64,000 nt of DNA from Leguminivora glycinivorella (Eukaryota > Arthropoda > Insecta > Lepidoptera > Tortricidae), in contig NC_062977.1 of the NCBI RefSeq assembly GCF_023078275.1, forward strand, positions 12,545,118 to 12,609,117, in the 5' to 3' direction. Each line of letters opens with the position of its first letter. The stretch's first letter is position 1. The position numbers and the translations under genes were made by a program. This document shows, piece by piece, positions 1 through 10,500 of the stretch. The notes below the pieces were generated by a model. That model was not told the origin of the DNA. It did not search any database and saw only the letters and a list, made by a program, of their open reading frames with translations.

Positions 1-181
1 GATCCCAGTAATATTCCAAGATCTCATACTAAACGTTTATAACGATTTCCAGATCTGGCTATCCTTTGAAGTATCTGGTCATAAGGCAGTGTTTTAATTT
101 CTAATGACTGGGTAGAAATTCCAAACCTATAATGTATCATATGTAAGTAAAGTCGAGTTCATAAATATATGTACATGTTTT

Positions 182-722
182 TAGGGTTCCGTAGTCAACT
201 AGGAACCCTTATAGTTTCGCCATGTCTGTCTGTCCGTCCGTCCGTCCGTCCGCGGATAATCTCAGTAACCGTAAGCACTAGAAAGCTGAAATTTGGTACC
301 AATATGTATATCACTCACGCCAACAAAGTGCAAAAATAAAAAATGGAAAAAAATGTTTTATTAGTGTACCCCCCCTACACGTAAAGTGGGGGCTGATATT
401 TTTTTTCATTCCAACCCCAACGTGTGATATATTGTTAGATAGGTATTTAAAAATGAATAAGGGTTTACTACGATCGTTTTTTGATAATATTAATATTTTC
501 GGAAATAGTCGCTCCTAAAGGAAAAAAAAGTGCGTCCCCCCCCTCTAACTTTTGAACCATATGTTTAAAAAATATGAAAAAAATCACAAAAGTAGAACTT
601 TATAAAGACTTTCTAGGAAAATTATTTTGAACTTGATAGGTTCAGTAGTTTTTTGAGAAAAATACGGAAAACTACGGAACCCTACACTGAGCGTGGCCCG
701 ACACGCTCTTGGCCGGTTTTTA
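182..722 (+). repeat. ggttccgta-type dispersed repeat, copy 1
   Basis: A non-autonomous repeat of about 540 bp that starts with a ggttccgtag motif, carries a (gtcc)n stretch, and ends in ctcttggccggttttt. Near-identical copies lie at 27839-28383 (opposite orientation) and 49935-51251 (same orientation, split by an insertion). There is no coding capacity. The abundance and end motifs resemble a family common in Lepidoptera; its class is not resolved here. Confidence 0.8.
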
Positions 723-1413
723 ACTTATTGCAACGACTTAACCCATCTTATGCTCAAGCACACGGATCCGTGAGTAAAATTAGGACATCTTTTTGATATT
801 TTTCCGGAATGATTTTTTTTGCTCTATATTGCATAGCCGAGATTGGAACCCACGATTTACTGACGCATCCGCAGGCGAGGGGTTAAGGTGATGGTGTACT
901 ATTTGAATTGATTGACTATTGCTTACCTCTTTCCATTCTTGAATTCATTTGTGTTGGACTAGTTTGTACTATAATTGGTTTGGATGGATTATGATAATCG
1001 TATAGGGTTTTCTGGTTTTCAACAGACCCGCCGCGACTGAAACAAATGGACATTTATTATTAGATATTTTAATTTTATTATATTAGCCTTAAATCGAAAC
1101 ATTCATATCTACTCAACACATTTAATAGATGTGATTTAGCTGCAATGAGGAAAAATGCATTGTAGTTATAAAAGTGGGGAAGAAAATAAATTTGAAACGA
1201 ATGGCGATAAATTCCTTTCGGCGTGTTCTAAGTCGACACGGACGACTGGAGTTTTATAGTACATAATGTGCATTTAAGGTATCTACATCGCAGTGGCGGA
1301 GCGTCGATACAACTCGATTCCCAACGGGTTCCCTAAAATTCTCTAGTATCTGTAGAAGTCCATACAAAACAGATGCGCAAGTATATCCGCCAGTCGAAAT
1401 GCCCCTTATACCT
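723..1413. other. Non-coding, possible SINE relic
   Basis: No supported gene. Around 840-890 the minus strand holds a B-box-like gtgggttccaatc motif, the only hint of a tRNA-derived SINE relic. The rest is unremarkable AT-rich sequence. Confidence 0.3.
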
Positions 1414-1613
1414 TTATTATTTGTGCCGTTTGTATATCCGAGGTCTTTATAGAGAGAGTACGTCGTAGACGTCGTATCGGACCGATAGATGGCGCCATCG
1501 TTCGTTGTAAGTCGCTCCGGCGTCTCACCGCCGCGATGTTGGTAGTCCCGTTTTTCCCCACCTGCAACACAAGGCCCCCCGCGCCCCGACTCGCCACCAG
1601 CCACCCTCATTGT
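1414..1613 (-). mobile_element. MITE-like element with coding-like core, copy 1
   Basis: About 200 bp that recur almost unchanged, in opposite orientation, at 7880-8100. The shared core is GC-rich and open in several frames on the minus strand, starting with an ATG near 1609. It ends in a cctcggatatac motif that forms part of the terminal inverted repeat of the second copy. The open frames come from the repeated sequence and are not taken as a host gene. Confidence 0.65.
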
Positions 1614-2100
1614 TTCGTCGAACGCCGAAGTGACCGGTTGTCGCGTATTCCGTTCGAACATTTTTACAGCATGGTGTCTCGAAATTAATCTTTCTATTTC
1701 CTTGTTATTTCTGGTCAAACCAGAGTTATTCGTGTTTTTATTTAAAAAGTGGCTTATAACGTTTCGGAATTATGAAATTTTTCAATTTCATCCGTCAATT
1801 CTTTCTTCCCTTTTAATTTGCGCTCGTTCGTCTTGAATAATGAGATATATTATGCCTCGCTAGCGATCATTATTCGTCTTTCGGGGTTCTCACTATAGAA
1901 ATGAACGAGCGGTGCTTTATGATTCTACCCACTTTTTTGTAAGAAAGTTCCATGCTGCAAAAATCGTTACCGTTAATCAGTTTTCTTTTTAAACTATTCG
2001 CATTTCCGAGACTAAAGTAGGAAGTGTTATCCGCGTATTAAAAGTTTCGCGCGAGAATATAAGCGGTAACGTAGGTAAGTTGCTCCGCCGGGGACCACGT
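1614..2100. other. Non-coding AT-rich stretch
   Basis: No gene or repeat recognised. Small open frames lack codon structure or recognisable motifs. Confidence 0.5.
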
Positions 2101-2559
2101 GCTCCGGGGACCACGTGCTTCGCGACCGCGGGCTGCGCGACCTGCGGGCTGCGGCGGCGGCGGCGGCGGCGGGCGCGGTGGAGGAATACCGCGCTCCAAG
2201 GAGGTTTGAATTTCTCCGACGAATGGGTGAGCAGATTCATATTATTTTAGAAAGAATTTCCGATTCGGTGCGGAGGCCCCAAGCCACGTGTCGGCGCCGA
2301 AACTTACTGTAGCGCTGCGATAGCGCCGCTGACCGCGGCAGTGTTGTCCGCCGCGTCGGCGCCGCCGAGGTTGCGTAGAAGTTGCCTCCTCGTTAACGAT
2401 CTCTGCGGTGCCGCCGAACAACGTTGTGGCCGCCGCATAGGCGTCGCGTGCGACGCTGTAAGTATGTCTGCTGCTGCCCCGACGCGAGCGCCGTGCCGTT
2501 AGTGATCGGTCGTCAATACGCAGGCTACCAGCGCGGCCACCTTCTGCCCCCGCCACAAC

Positions 2560-3450
2560 GCCGCGAGCCTGCTGAGCGTTCGTCTGCCGTGACAACGCCG
2601 CGATCCTGCTGAAGCTGTCCACCAGTATCGCTGGCCGCCACGCTTATGCTGGCGCCTCGATGGTGATGCAGAGCGTTCGTCTGCCGTGACCACGCCGCGA
2701 TCCTGCTGAAGCTGTCCACCAGTATCGCTGGCCGCCACGCTTATGCTGGCGCCTCGATGGTGACGATGCAGAGCGTTCGTCTGCCGTGACAACGCCGCGA
2801 TCCTGCTGAAGCTGTCCACCAATATCGCTGGCCGCCACGCTTATGCTGGCGCCTCGATGGTGATGCAGAGCGTGCGTCTGCCTTGACAACGCCGCGAGCC
2901 TGCTGAAGCTGTCCACCAATATCGCTGGCCGCCACGCTTATGCTGGCGCCTCGATGGTGATGCAGAGCGTTCGTCTGCCGTGACAACGCCGCGATCCTGC
3001 TGACTGTCCACCTGCTGTAGCTGTCCACCAGTATCGCTGGCCGCCACGCTTATGCTGGCGCCTCGATGGTGATGCAGCGAGCTCATCTGCCGTGACAACG
3101 CCGCGATCCTGCTGAAGCTATCCACCAGTATCGCTGGCCGCCACGCTTATGCTGGCGCCTCGATGGTGATGTAGAGCGTTCATATGCCGTGACAACGACG
3201 CGAGACGCGACCCTGCCGAAGCTGTCCACCAGTATTGCTGGCCGCCACGCTTATGCTGGCGCCTCAGTGGTGATGCGGAGCGTAATACTGTTAACCGCTG
3301 CACAGGCGTCGCAATCCTTCTGCTGCGTCTGCCGCGACAACGCCGCAAGCTACTTGAAGTTTTCCACCGGTGTCGTCGGCCGACACGCTCATGCTGGCGC
3401 CTTGATGTCGCCTCGATCGCACGAGGTAAGATTGTAGACGCGGCGACCTT
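2560..3450. repeat. GC-rich minisatellite, about 100-bp units
   Basis: Eight to nine head-to-tail units of roughly 97-118 bp, each containing the marker words gcgttcgtctgccgtgac, ccgcgatcctgctgaagc and gctggccgccacgcttatg. The central units (2670-3170) are nearly identical, and the outer ones, especially beyond 3180, decay. Most unit lengths are not multiples of three, so the overlapping open frames on the minus strand switch frame between units and are not a repeat protein. The array lies in a GC-rich, CpG-rich block from about 2.1 to 3.9 kb that stands out from the AT-rich surroundings. Confidence 0.85.
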
Positions 3451-4819
3451 CATCGCGCCACCGAACGCAATACTGCGGCTACCGCGAAGGCGTCGCTAAT
3501 TTTCCTGCCGCGTTTGCCGTGACGACGCCGCGAACTCTGTTGATGCTGTTCACCGATGTAGCTGACTGCCACGCTTGCGCCGGTGCCTCCCGCGCTGACG
3601 GCGGCCACCTCGAGAAGGCCACCGAGCACGATACTGCGTGACGCGACAGGGCATCGAGACGCCTTTCGAGCTGACGACGGCCGTCTCAATCTCACCGCCG
3701 AACATAACAGCGTCTGCTGCAGTGACAAGCTGGTAAGATTGCTGATGTGGGCCCTTGGTGCTGCTAGCCGCCACGCTGATAACGCCCGTCGCGCCTAAGA
3801 TGTCACGCTCACCGCGAACACTGTCTTCCCCTACAATGGTGCCACGACCACGACTATCCAGGCTCCGTCTGCTACGGTATCGTTGCAGACTCTGTTGCTG
3901 ACCAGGCTGATACTACCCTCCAATGTGACGCCGGGCGCCGCTATCAGCTGACATCCCGTACACTATGGTATCCACTCTTCTCTTTCCAGTTCCCGTGAAG
4001 TACGACTGTATTTACACTCTATTTTGACCAAGGACTCCTCCGTCGCCGAAGTGAGAACAGATAAATTCTAAAGATGCTACGTCCTAACGTGGTTTGGACA
4101 CCCATAGTTGAACGAGGTATGACGTCAATAACCGGACGAGGAGCCGCACTGCTGCGAGGGTGTCCTGACGATGTTCGCGAGCTATCTAATCGGAGAGGCG
4201 CCTCGCGAGAAGACCCTGTGATTCCTGTACATCGCTCATTGTGTAGGTCAAAGACATCGTAAAGGTTTGCGGAATTAAAAAAAAAAAAATCCCTTTCAGA
4301 ATGTCCAGATCTGAATTCGAGCCAGCGTCCTGCATCCTGAGCGTGCGTCTGTTTACCGGGCGGACACCAAAACCGATCGGCAATCTGGCCGCGGGGGTTC
4401 CAAGTACACGATGATTTCCCGGAGGCTTGTGGCGCCCCTGTCCATTCGAGAGATTAACTTATTCGCCGAGCCTCTAATAAACAAATTGGGAAAAATAAAC
4501 CTGCTTCGCCTTAGTGAACTTCAGATTCCAGCTCAAAGCGAAAGGGGCCAGGAACTTAGGAGTACTTCAGTAGTTATCATCTGGCTCGACTATACTCAAT
4601 TAATATAGTGCTTGATTCGATCGTAGAACCTGATTTCATAAATTTCACAACTTTCGTGGTCTACAGAGGAAGGTTGCACCGCTGTAGTTTCCAGCATTAC
4701 CTCGTACAGCTGCCGATAGCTGTAGGCCAATCGCCCCTGTTTTGCTTGCATCTGCAGCCCGATAAGACCTTCAATAATCGGAACATTGTACGAAGTAAAG
4801 CTCTTCCGATGGAGAATAA
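3451..4819. other. Non-coding; decayed GC-rich flank of the minisatellite
   Basis: The first 500 bp look like degenerate minisatellite units (scattered ccgccacgct and tgccgtgac words). After 3.95 kb nothing is recognised. No frame shows a protein signature. Confidence 0.4.
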
Positions 4820-6325
4820 TTTTTTTTTTTTAATTTATTTAGAACACAAACAGTCGTAATATACATCATACATAGGTGTAGTACATAGAGTACCTACAAA
4901 AAACTGAAAGTAATACAAACAGACCTGGAGGTTCATAAAATACATATGAAGTTAACTTAAAACAGTAGGTATGTAGTTATAAAATAGCGTAGTACATAGT
5001 ATAATAAATACAACGTAGTTCAAAAAAGAAATGCAACACATACAATTACGATTCAAAAAGCATCAATAAATACAGACATCAAGGAATACCTATTGTTTAC
5101 TATAATAAAGTTATTTAAAAAGTTTACGTCTCACTTGCAATTTTAAACTAGATAACGAATTATTAAAGGGATCAATATCAAATAAAAGTTTATTATATAA
5201 ACTGGGAACTCGTCTGAAAAAAGTATGCTTAGCATAGTTCTTACGAGAAAAACTAACATGGAATAAAGGTCTAGGCCGTAAGGGGAGACGCGGACAACCA
5301 AAGTTCACTAACTTCAGGAGATCTGGACTATTAATAGCACCTCTAAGAATTTTAAACAAAAACATTACATCTAAGTAATTCCTGCGATTGGATAAAGACG
5401 GGACACAAAAATATTTAGCCGCTAATGCAGAATTTTCAAAATAGTTACCTGTTCTGTAGGCAAGTGATTTTAAGAAAATATTTTGTATCCTCTCCAAACG
5501 GTCAATGTGAACTTGGTACTGAGGAGACCAAACTATACTACCAAATTCGAGGATACTTCTAACTAAGGAATAAAATAACAATTTGTAGGTAATAGGTCTC
5601 TTAAAAGGCTGGCCAATACGAAGAATCATCCCTAACTTTTTATAAGCACGCTTACATAAGTTATCAATATGCAAGTTATAGTTCAATTGTGAGTCCATTG
5701 TAACACCTAAATCCCTAATGGATGATACCCGTGCTATCATATTACCACAAAGAGAGTAGTTAAAAATTATTGGATTCAGTTTGCGGCTAAAACTAATTAT
5801 AAAGCATTTGTCGGTATTTAAGAATAGGTGATTGTCTAAGCAATATTGGTATAAATTATTTAAATCTTGTTGCAATGAAAGGCAGTCAGCTTCCGACGAT
5901 ATAGCTCTAAAAATTTTGGTGTCATCCGCGTAAACAAGATGTTCAGCATTACGGAAGCAGGTCGCCATGTCATTGACGTACAGGATAAACAATAAGGGAC
6001 CTAGGTGGGAGCCCTGGGGTACTCCAGAAGGGACAGGCAGAAAACAAGATGTATATCCCTTCAACGCTACTGCCTGACTCCGGTTAGAAAGATACGATTT
6101 AATCCACCGCAGAAGGTCACCGTGTATACCGAGTTCTAATAATTTCTTAATTAAGTGATTATGGTTAATTTTATCAAAACATTTCGAAAAATCGGTATAC
6201 ACGGCATCCACCTGGTGGCCAGAAGATAAACTATTTATAATAAAATCCGAGAAGGTAAGGAGATTTGTGTCAACACTACGACCTTGACAAAAACCATGCT
6301 GACTGGGCGCGATAATAATCTTCAA
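4820..6325 (-). mobile_element. 5'-truncated non-LTR retrotransposon (LINE) with intact partial reverse transcriptase
   Basis: The minus strand has an uninterrupted 404-codon frame (6325-5111). It begins inside a reverse transcriptase domain. Visible RT blocks are the QHGF..GRS segment at the start, YTDFSKCFD, the SGVPQGSHLGPLLF block, and the catalytic YADDTKIF. A C-terminal thumb-like region contains a LEFGSIVWSP motif, typical of Jockey/CR1-type elements. The endonuclease domain and RT fingers are missing, as expected for 5' truncation during target-primed integration. A 3' untranslated tail with an AATAAA signal ends in a poly(A) run, read on the plus strand as T12 at 4820-4831. The lack of stops suggests a fairly recent insertion. 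Clade assignment is tentative. Confidence 0.88.
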
Positions 6326-6615
6326 CAGGCGGTGGCGCTGGCGACTGAAGTGACATACAGTCGGATTAAGGTTCGCATAGCACTATATGCTATGCACAGT
6401 TCAGTTGTATGTTATGTTATGCTGTACGATGGCAGGACTACATCTCTTCTGTTACGAGTAACTACGACAGTAACTGCTGACTGTCGTACGAGGTCAGTAT
6501 GCACCCCCTGGGAGCCAAGTAAGTGACCTTCGGTGACCTCGCCTTCTTCTGCTTCGCCCGTCATCGTACCTCTTCGTCCGCGAGAGCCCTGCATTACGCC
6601 GTACAACGGTACGTA

Positions 6616-6840
6616 TTAAGCCTCCGCCACACATAAAGCGCATTCCGCTTCGCTAACGCTACGCTATCAGCGCGCTGAATGCGCGTGCATTCCGCTCGCG
6701 TCCCGCGCGCGTTGCGCTCGCTATCAGCGCTCGTTCGTTCCCGCTAGCGCCCACTGGGCGCAACGCCAGCGTTAGTGCGGTGCACCGCCATTATTGCGCT
6801 CCGCCTACGCTCTTAAAGCGCGCATGTGTGGCGGTGTTAA
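6616..6840. mobile_element. MITE with TTAA ends
   Basis: A 225-bp GC-rich element bounded by TTAA at both ends, with imperfect terminal inverted repeats built around ccgccacacat and atgtgtggcgg. TTAA duplication suggests mobilisation by a piggyBac-type transposase. There is no coding capacity. Confidence 0.7.
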
Positions 6841-7766
6841 ATTCACCCCTTGACCTGCTACCACGACGTGTTCAGCAACCACCAGCGATGCGACACGGAC
6901 GTCTCCACCTCTCAGTCTACTCTGTCGACCTTCATTGCACGAAGTAGAAATCCGTCGCATCGGGTTTTGGATTAGGTAATGGATTACCCTAAGAGTCAAT
7001 GACTGACTTAAAGAAATCGACTGATACCTCCGTTCAGTGTAGTAGCAATCGACAGCGCTCGTACTTTTCATCTTCTAGGCTAGTTTTACCGAGCGATCGG
7101 TATCCTCAAATGCCCTCACTAAAAAGAGTTCAGAGTTCAGGAGTCTCGCTTGCAACCGCGCTCGCTTGACGCGAAATAGTCTGATCGAAAATACCAGTAT
7201 TGTAACAAATAGCCCTTGGGCGCGTGAGTGATGACCTTTTTCTGTGTTTGATATGGACGTAAGACGTTGGACTTTAAATAGTCATATCAAAGCTAATATT
7301 GATTTAGATAATTTTTACGAAGGGGTTGACAAAAGCAGTATCAATTACGTTACCCTGCTACAGTACAGATAGTTACACTACTTTTACAGTTAATTTCCAC
7401 ACTTTGTGTCTGAAATTGGGTTTATAACCTGATAAAATAACGTGTCTGTTAATAATAATAGTGTATCTAAGGTTTTTGTATCTTGTTCAAGTCAGCCTCG
7501 CCTACATCTTTTTTTTTTTTTTGGTTTTGAACTGCGATGTATAATAATGTCATTTCTCTAACTATTCGCTGACTAAAGCTAAACGTCATCACGAAAATCT
7601 CTTTATGCGTTTCTGGCACCGAGATATTCGCGGATCGAAGGCTATTTCGACTGATACATCTGTCAAATCGGTTCAACTGATTCACTTATTCTTCTATGCT
7701 ATGCCAATAGGGCTACCAAAGGCTTGCGCGCCAGCTGACTCGCCACCAGGAGATAATAAACAGGTC
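6841..7766. other. Non-coding, nothing recognised
   Basis: AT-rich with no splice-supported exon, no RNA gene and no recognised repeat. A 13-nt T run lies at about 7510. Confidence 0.4.
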
Positions 7767-8134
7767 TCTATAAAGACCTCGGATATACAAACGGCACAAA
7801 TAATATAAAAATTTTACCTTCCAATAAAATTTGTATTATTTTGCCTGGTATATCCGAGGTCTGAGTGATGCCTTCCTGGTAGGCTTAATATACCGTCGGC
7901 ACTTCTCCTCAACAATGAGGGTGGCTGGTGGCGAGTCGGGGCGCGGGGGGCCTTGTGTTGCAGGTGGGGAAAAACGGGACTACCAACATCGCGGCGGTGA
8001 GACGCCGGAGCGACTTACAACGAACGATGGCGCCATCTATCGGTCCGATACGACGTCTACGACGTACTCTCTCTATAAAGACCTCGGATATACCAGGCAA
8101 AATAATACAAATTTTATTGGAAGGTAAAATTTTT
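7767..8134 (+). mobile_element. Long-TIR MITE carrying the coding-like core, copy 2
   Basis: The core shared with 1414-1613 is here flanked by near-perfect terminal inverted repeats of about 56 bp, at 7807-7862 and 8079-8134. Each contains cctggtatatccgaggtct or its complement. A further short piece of the same end sequence (tataaagacctcggatatac) precedes the left repeat at 7770-7790, so the left side may be a rearranged or doubly inserted end. No transposase is present. Confidence 0.75.
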
Positions 8135-9350
8135 ATATATTTTGCGCTGTATGTACATTGCGTTGTACATGTAGCGATGTTGCGGCAACAAATCCAACTT
8201 AATATAAGGATCTTCAAAGTCATTCAACTAAAAACAGAAACAGGACCTGTGTTTCTAGTTTTTTTGTTCAATTATATTTTTATATTTATTGGTTGTACAC
8301 CACAACTGTGTACACTCATTTATATCGATACAATCGTTTTAATTACTGTTGCTTGGCGTGACATATACTTAAAGGCAAACACCTTAATTACATGTTTTAC
8401 TGTCGCAAAAGAATACACTTCTCAAGTAAGTGTTACCTACATAGGCTACAAATTTTTAGGGCTGATACAGACGTACTGCACCTTCACTGCCATTTTAATG
8501 GGGACGGTACGCCGACGTTGAAGTTAGCGTGCAGTTTTTAAACAGGTTGCAGTTGCGTATAAGTCTTCTGTACATATATGGGCATTTTTATAAACAGGAG
8601 TGGACATTTTTTAAACAGGAGTGGACATTTTTTTTCCAAATTGATATATCGCTAAACCAATATATCGATAGGATAGGTTCATTAGGTTGCTTTATGATTT
8701 TTAAGTTAAACGTATACCTAGAACTTTCATGATATGGCAGATTTTGCGATCCGCTACTGAAATATCCATTACACAACTCACAGATTTACTAATTAAACTT
8801 ATCAGAGATAAAAGACGAACCTTTGGTCTTTGGGTAATTGAGAGCTTTGCGGCAATATCAACAGTCCCGGCTGCGACGTGGACGTTTCCGATATGGATTT
8901 GTCAGACATGACGCTGTTTAGCCTGTTCCTTTGATGCGTGTTTTCTGGTGCTCTATAACAAAATAAGACATATTTAGTAGCGTTTCTTTGTGCTTTTGCG
9001 AAATATTGCATCCGTAGTAAATGGAAATGAAGAATGATATTTGGGAGAAAAGCTACTCATCTTATGTCCCTCCCCATAATCCAAACTATGTACAGCAATT
9101 AAAATGAAGAGATGACGAACAATCCAACAAAACCAACATAATATAACTGTTGAAATATTTGTATGGTTGTTATGTTTAGCCAGCCATTAAACAAAAGTAA
9201 ATTAATAACACAATGTCAGCAAAAGTTCAATAACAGTCTGAGTTAGCGTATAGCATTCCATTGTACTCAAGCACTTGACATATTTTGCCGAAAGGGCGCT
9301 AATGAGTCACTGAACCACTATAATAGTTTGTGTTTACGATTAGAAGAAAG
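8135..9350. other. Non-coding, nothing recognised
   Basis: AT-rich. The 197-codon open frame that begins in the MITE core runs into low-complexity sequence and has no protein features. Confidence 0.4.
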
Positions 9351-9420
9351 AAACTTAAATAGAATAGAATAGAATAAACGTTTATTCGTGAACACAGGTA
9401 AGACAAAATTCTTATACTTT
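9351..9420 (-). repeat. LINE 3' tail fragment
   Basis: A (tagaa)n run followed by aataaacgtttattcgtg. Read on the minus strand this is the 3' end of a non-LTR element with its short tandem tail. Confidence 0.4.
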
Positions 9421-9851
9421 TAAACGAGCAATTCTTGTATATTTATTTATTTATTTATTTATATATACCGACGATCTCGGAAACCGCTCTAACGATTTCG
9501 CTGAAATTTGTTATGTGGGGGTTTTCGGGGGTAAAAAATCGATCTAGCGTAGCCTTAGATCCCGGAAAACGCGAATTTTCGAGTTTTCATGAGTTTTTCT
9601 TTCGCGTTAGTAAACGTAAAATATGGTCGTTAATTTCGCCGCGCGCGCATCGATTCCGCTTAGCTCAGTCGTACGAGGTCGGTCTAATGTACGCAGATAG
9701 ATCTTAGGTGTCAGGGTTTCGAATCCCGGCCAGAAATTAAGTTTTTGTTTTTTGTCTTTTTTTTTTGTTTTTGTATTTATAAGAGTTTTTTTTTATCTAA
9801 AGGCGTGATATATTAAAATAGAACCGAGCGAAGCTCGGTCGCCCAGATATT
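9421..9851 (+). mobile_element. Composite SINE-like element with internal tRNA-like promoter, copy 1
   Basis: About 430 bp nearly identical to 48308-48756 in the same orientation. It starts aaacgagcaattcttg followed by (ttta)n and ends with a perfect small hairpin, accgagc gaa gctcggt, then cgcccagatatt. In the middle, at about 9655-9733, is a tRNA-like module with an A-box (ttagctcagtcg) and a B-box (ggtttcgaatcc), which are RNA polymerase III promoter signals. The module sits internally rather than at the 5' end, so the element is not a plain tRNA-SINE. Confidence 0.75.
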
Positions 9852-10494
9852 ACACATAATAACAACAAGACAGAAAGGAATGAAGTGCCACGAAATGGCC
9901 TCATCTCAGCGTGTTGCTGGTGACTTTCAGCGCTGATCTTCCGATGAGACCATCAAGTGAGAAAGATTCACGGAAATAGTTAGGAGGTTGAGTTAAGAAG
10001 TTGCTATCCCGTGCCGTAGAATTTCACTCTCAACATAATTTTTTTAGATAAAAAAACGACCACATATGACAGAGAATAATAAGAGTAGAATAAATTGCTC
10101 TCAAAAGTTTATGGTTGTACTGTGTGTACACTGTACGGTGTAGTGTACTTAAAATTTTATTCATAATGTGACCATGCACTTTTGTACCTTGATATACCTA
10201 CGCCAGAAACAATCTAAAAATAAATTGATTTAACCTAACTTTTTGATTTTCTAGAAATAATTATAACTTTTGATTTTTGACTATTTTGTTTCCTAGAGAT
10301 TGACAATAAACGACAATTAGAAGATTCATCTCTACGTCACTCAGTAGGAAATGTGGAACTATCGACTACTTCGACGGTAACAGACTGTTCGGTGTAACCG
10401 AATTTTATAAAAAAATCTCGCGTGGATGGTTTTATTAGACATCGGACTCGAGTATAGGAGATAGTATCTAGTTTCGTTTGGTTCTCTTTGGGTT
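9852..10494. other. Intron or flank, nothing recognised
   Basis: Presumably an intron of the minus-strand SMG6-like gene. No exon or repeat identified. Confidence 0.4.
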
Positions 10495-10500
10495 ACTTAC

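Noticed and set aside
2499..3453. Chain of overlapping minus-strand frames of 90-126 codons
   Set aside because: They are reading frames of the minisatellite. Most unit lengths are not multiples of three, so the frames drift and no single repeat protein is possible.
7928..8521. 197-codon plus-strand frame
   Set aside because: It starts in the MITE core and runs out of the element into AT-rich sequence; the same core elsewhere does not continue that way.
9435..9707. 90-codon frame shared with 48219-48614
   Set aside because: Both are translations of the same dispersed element with a Pol III promoter; no protein signature.
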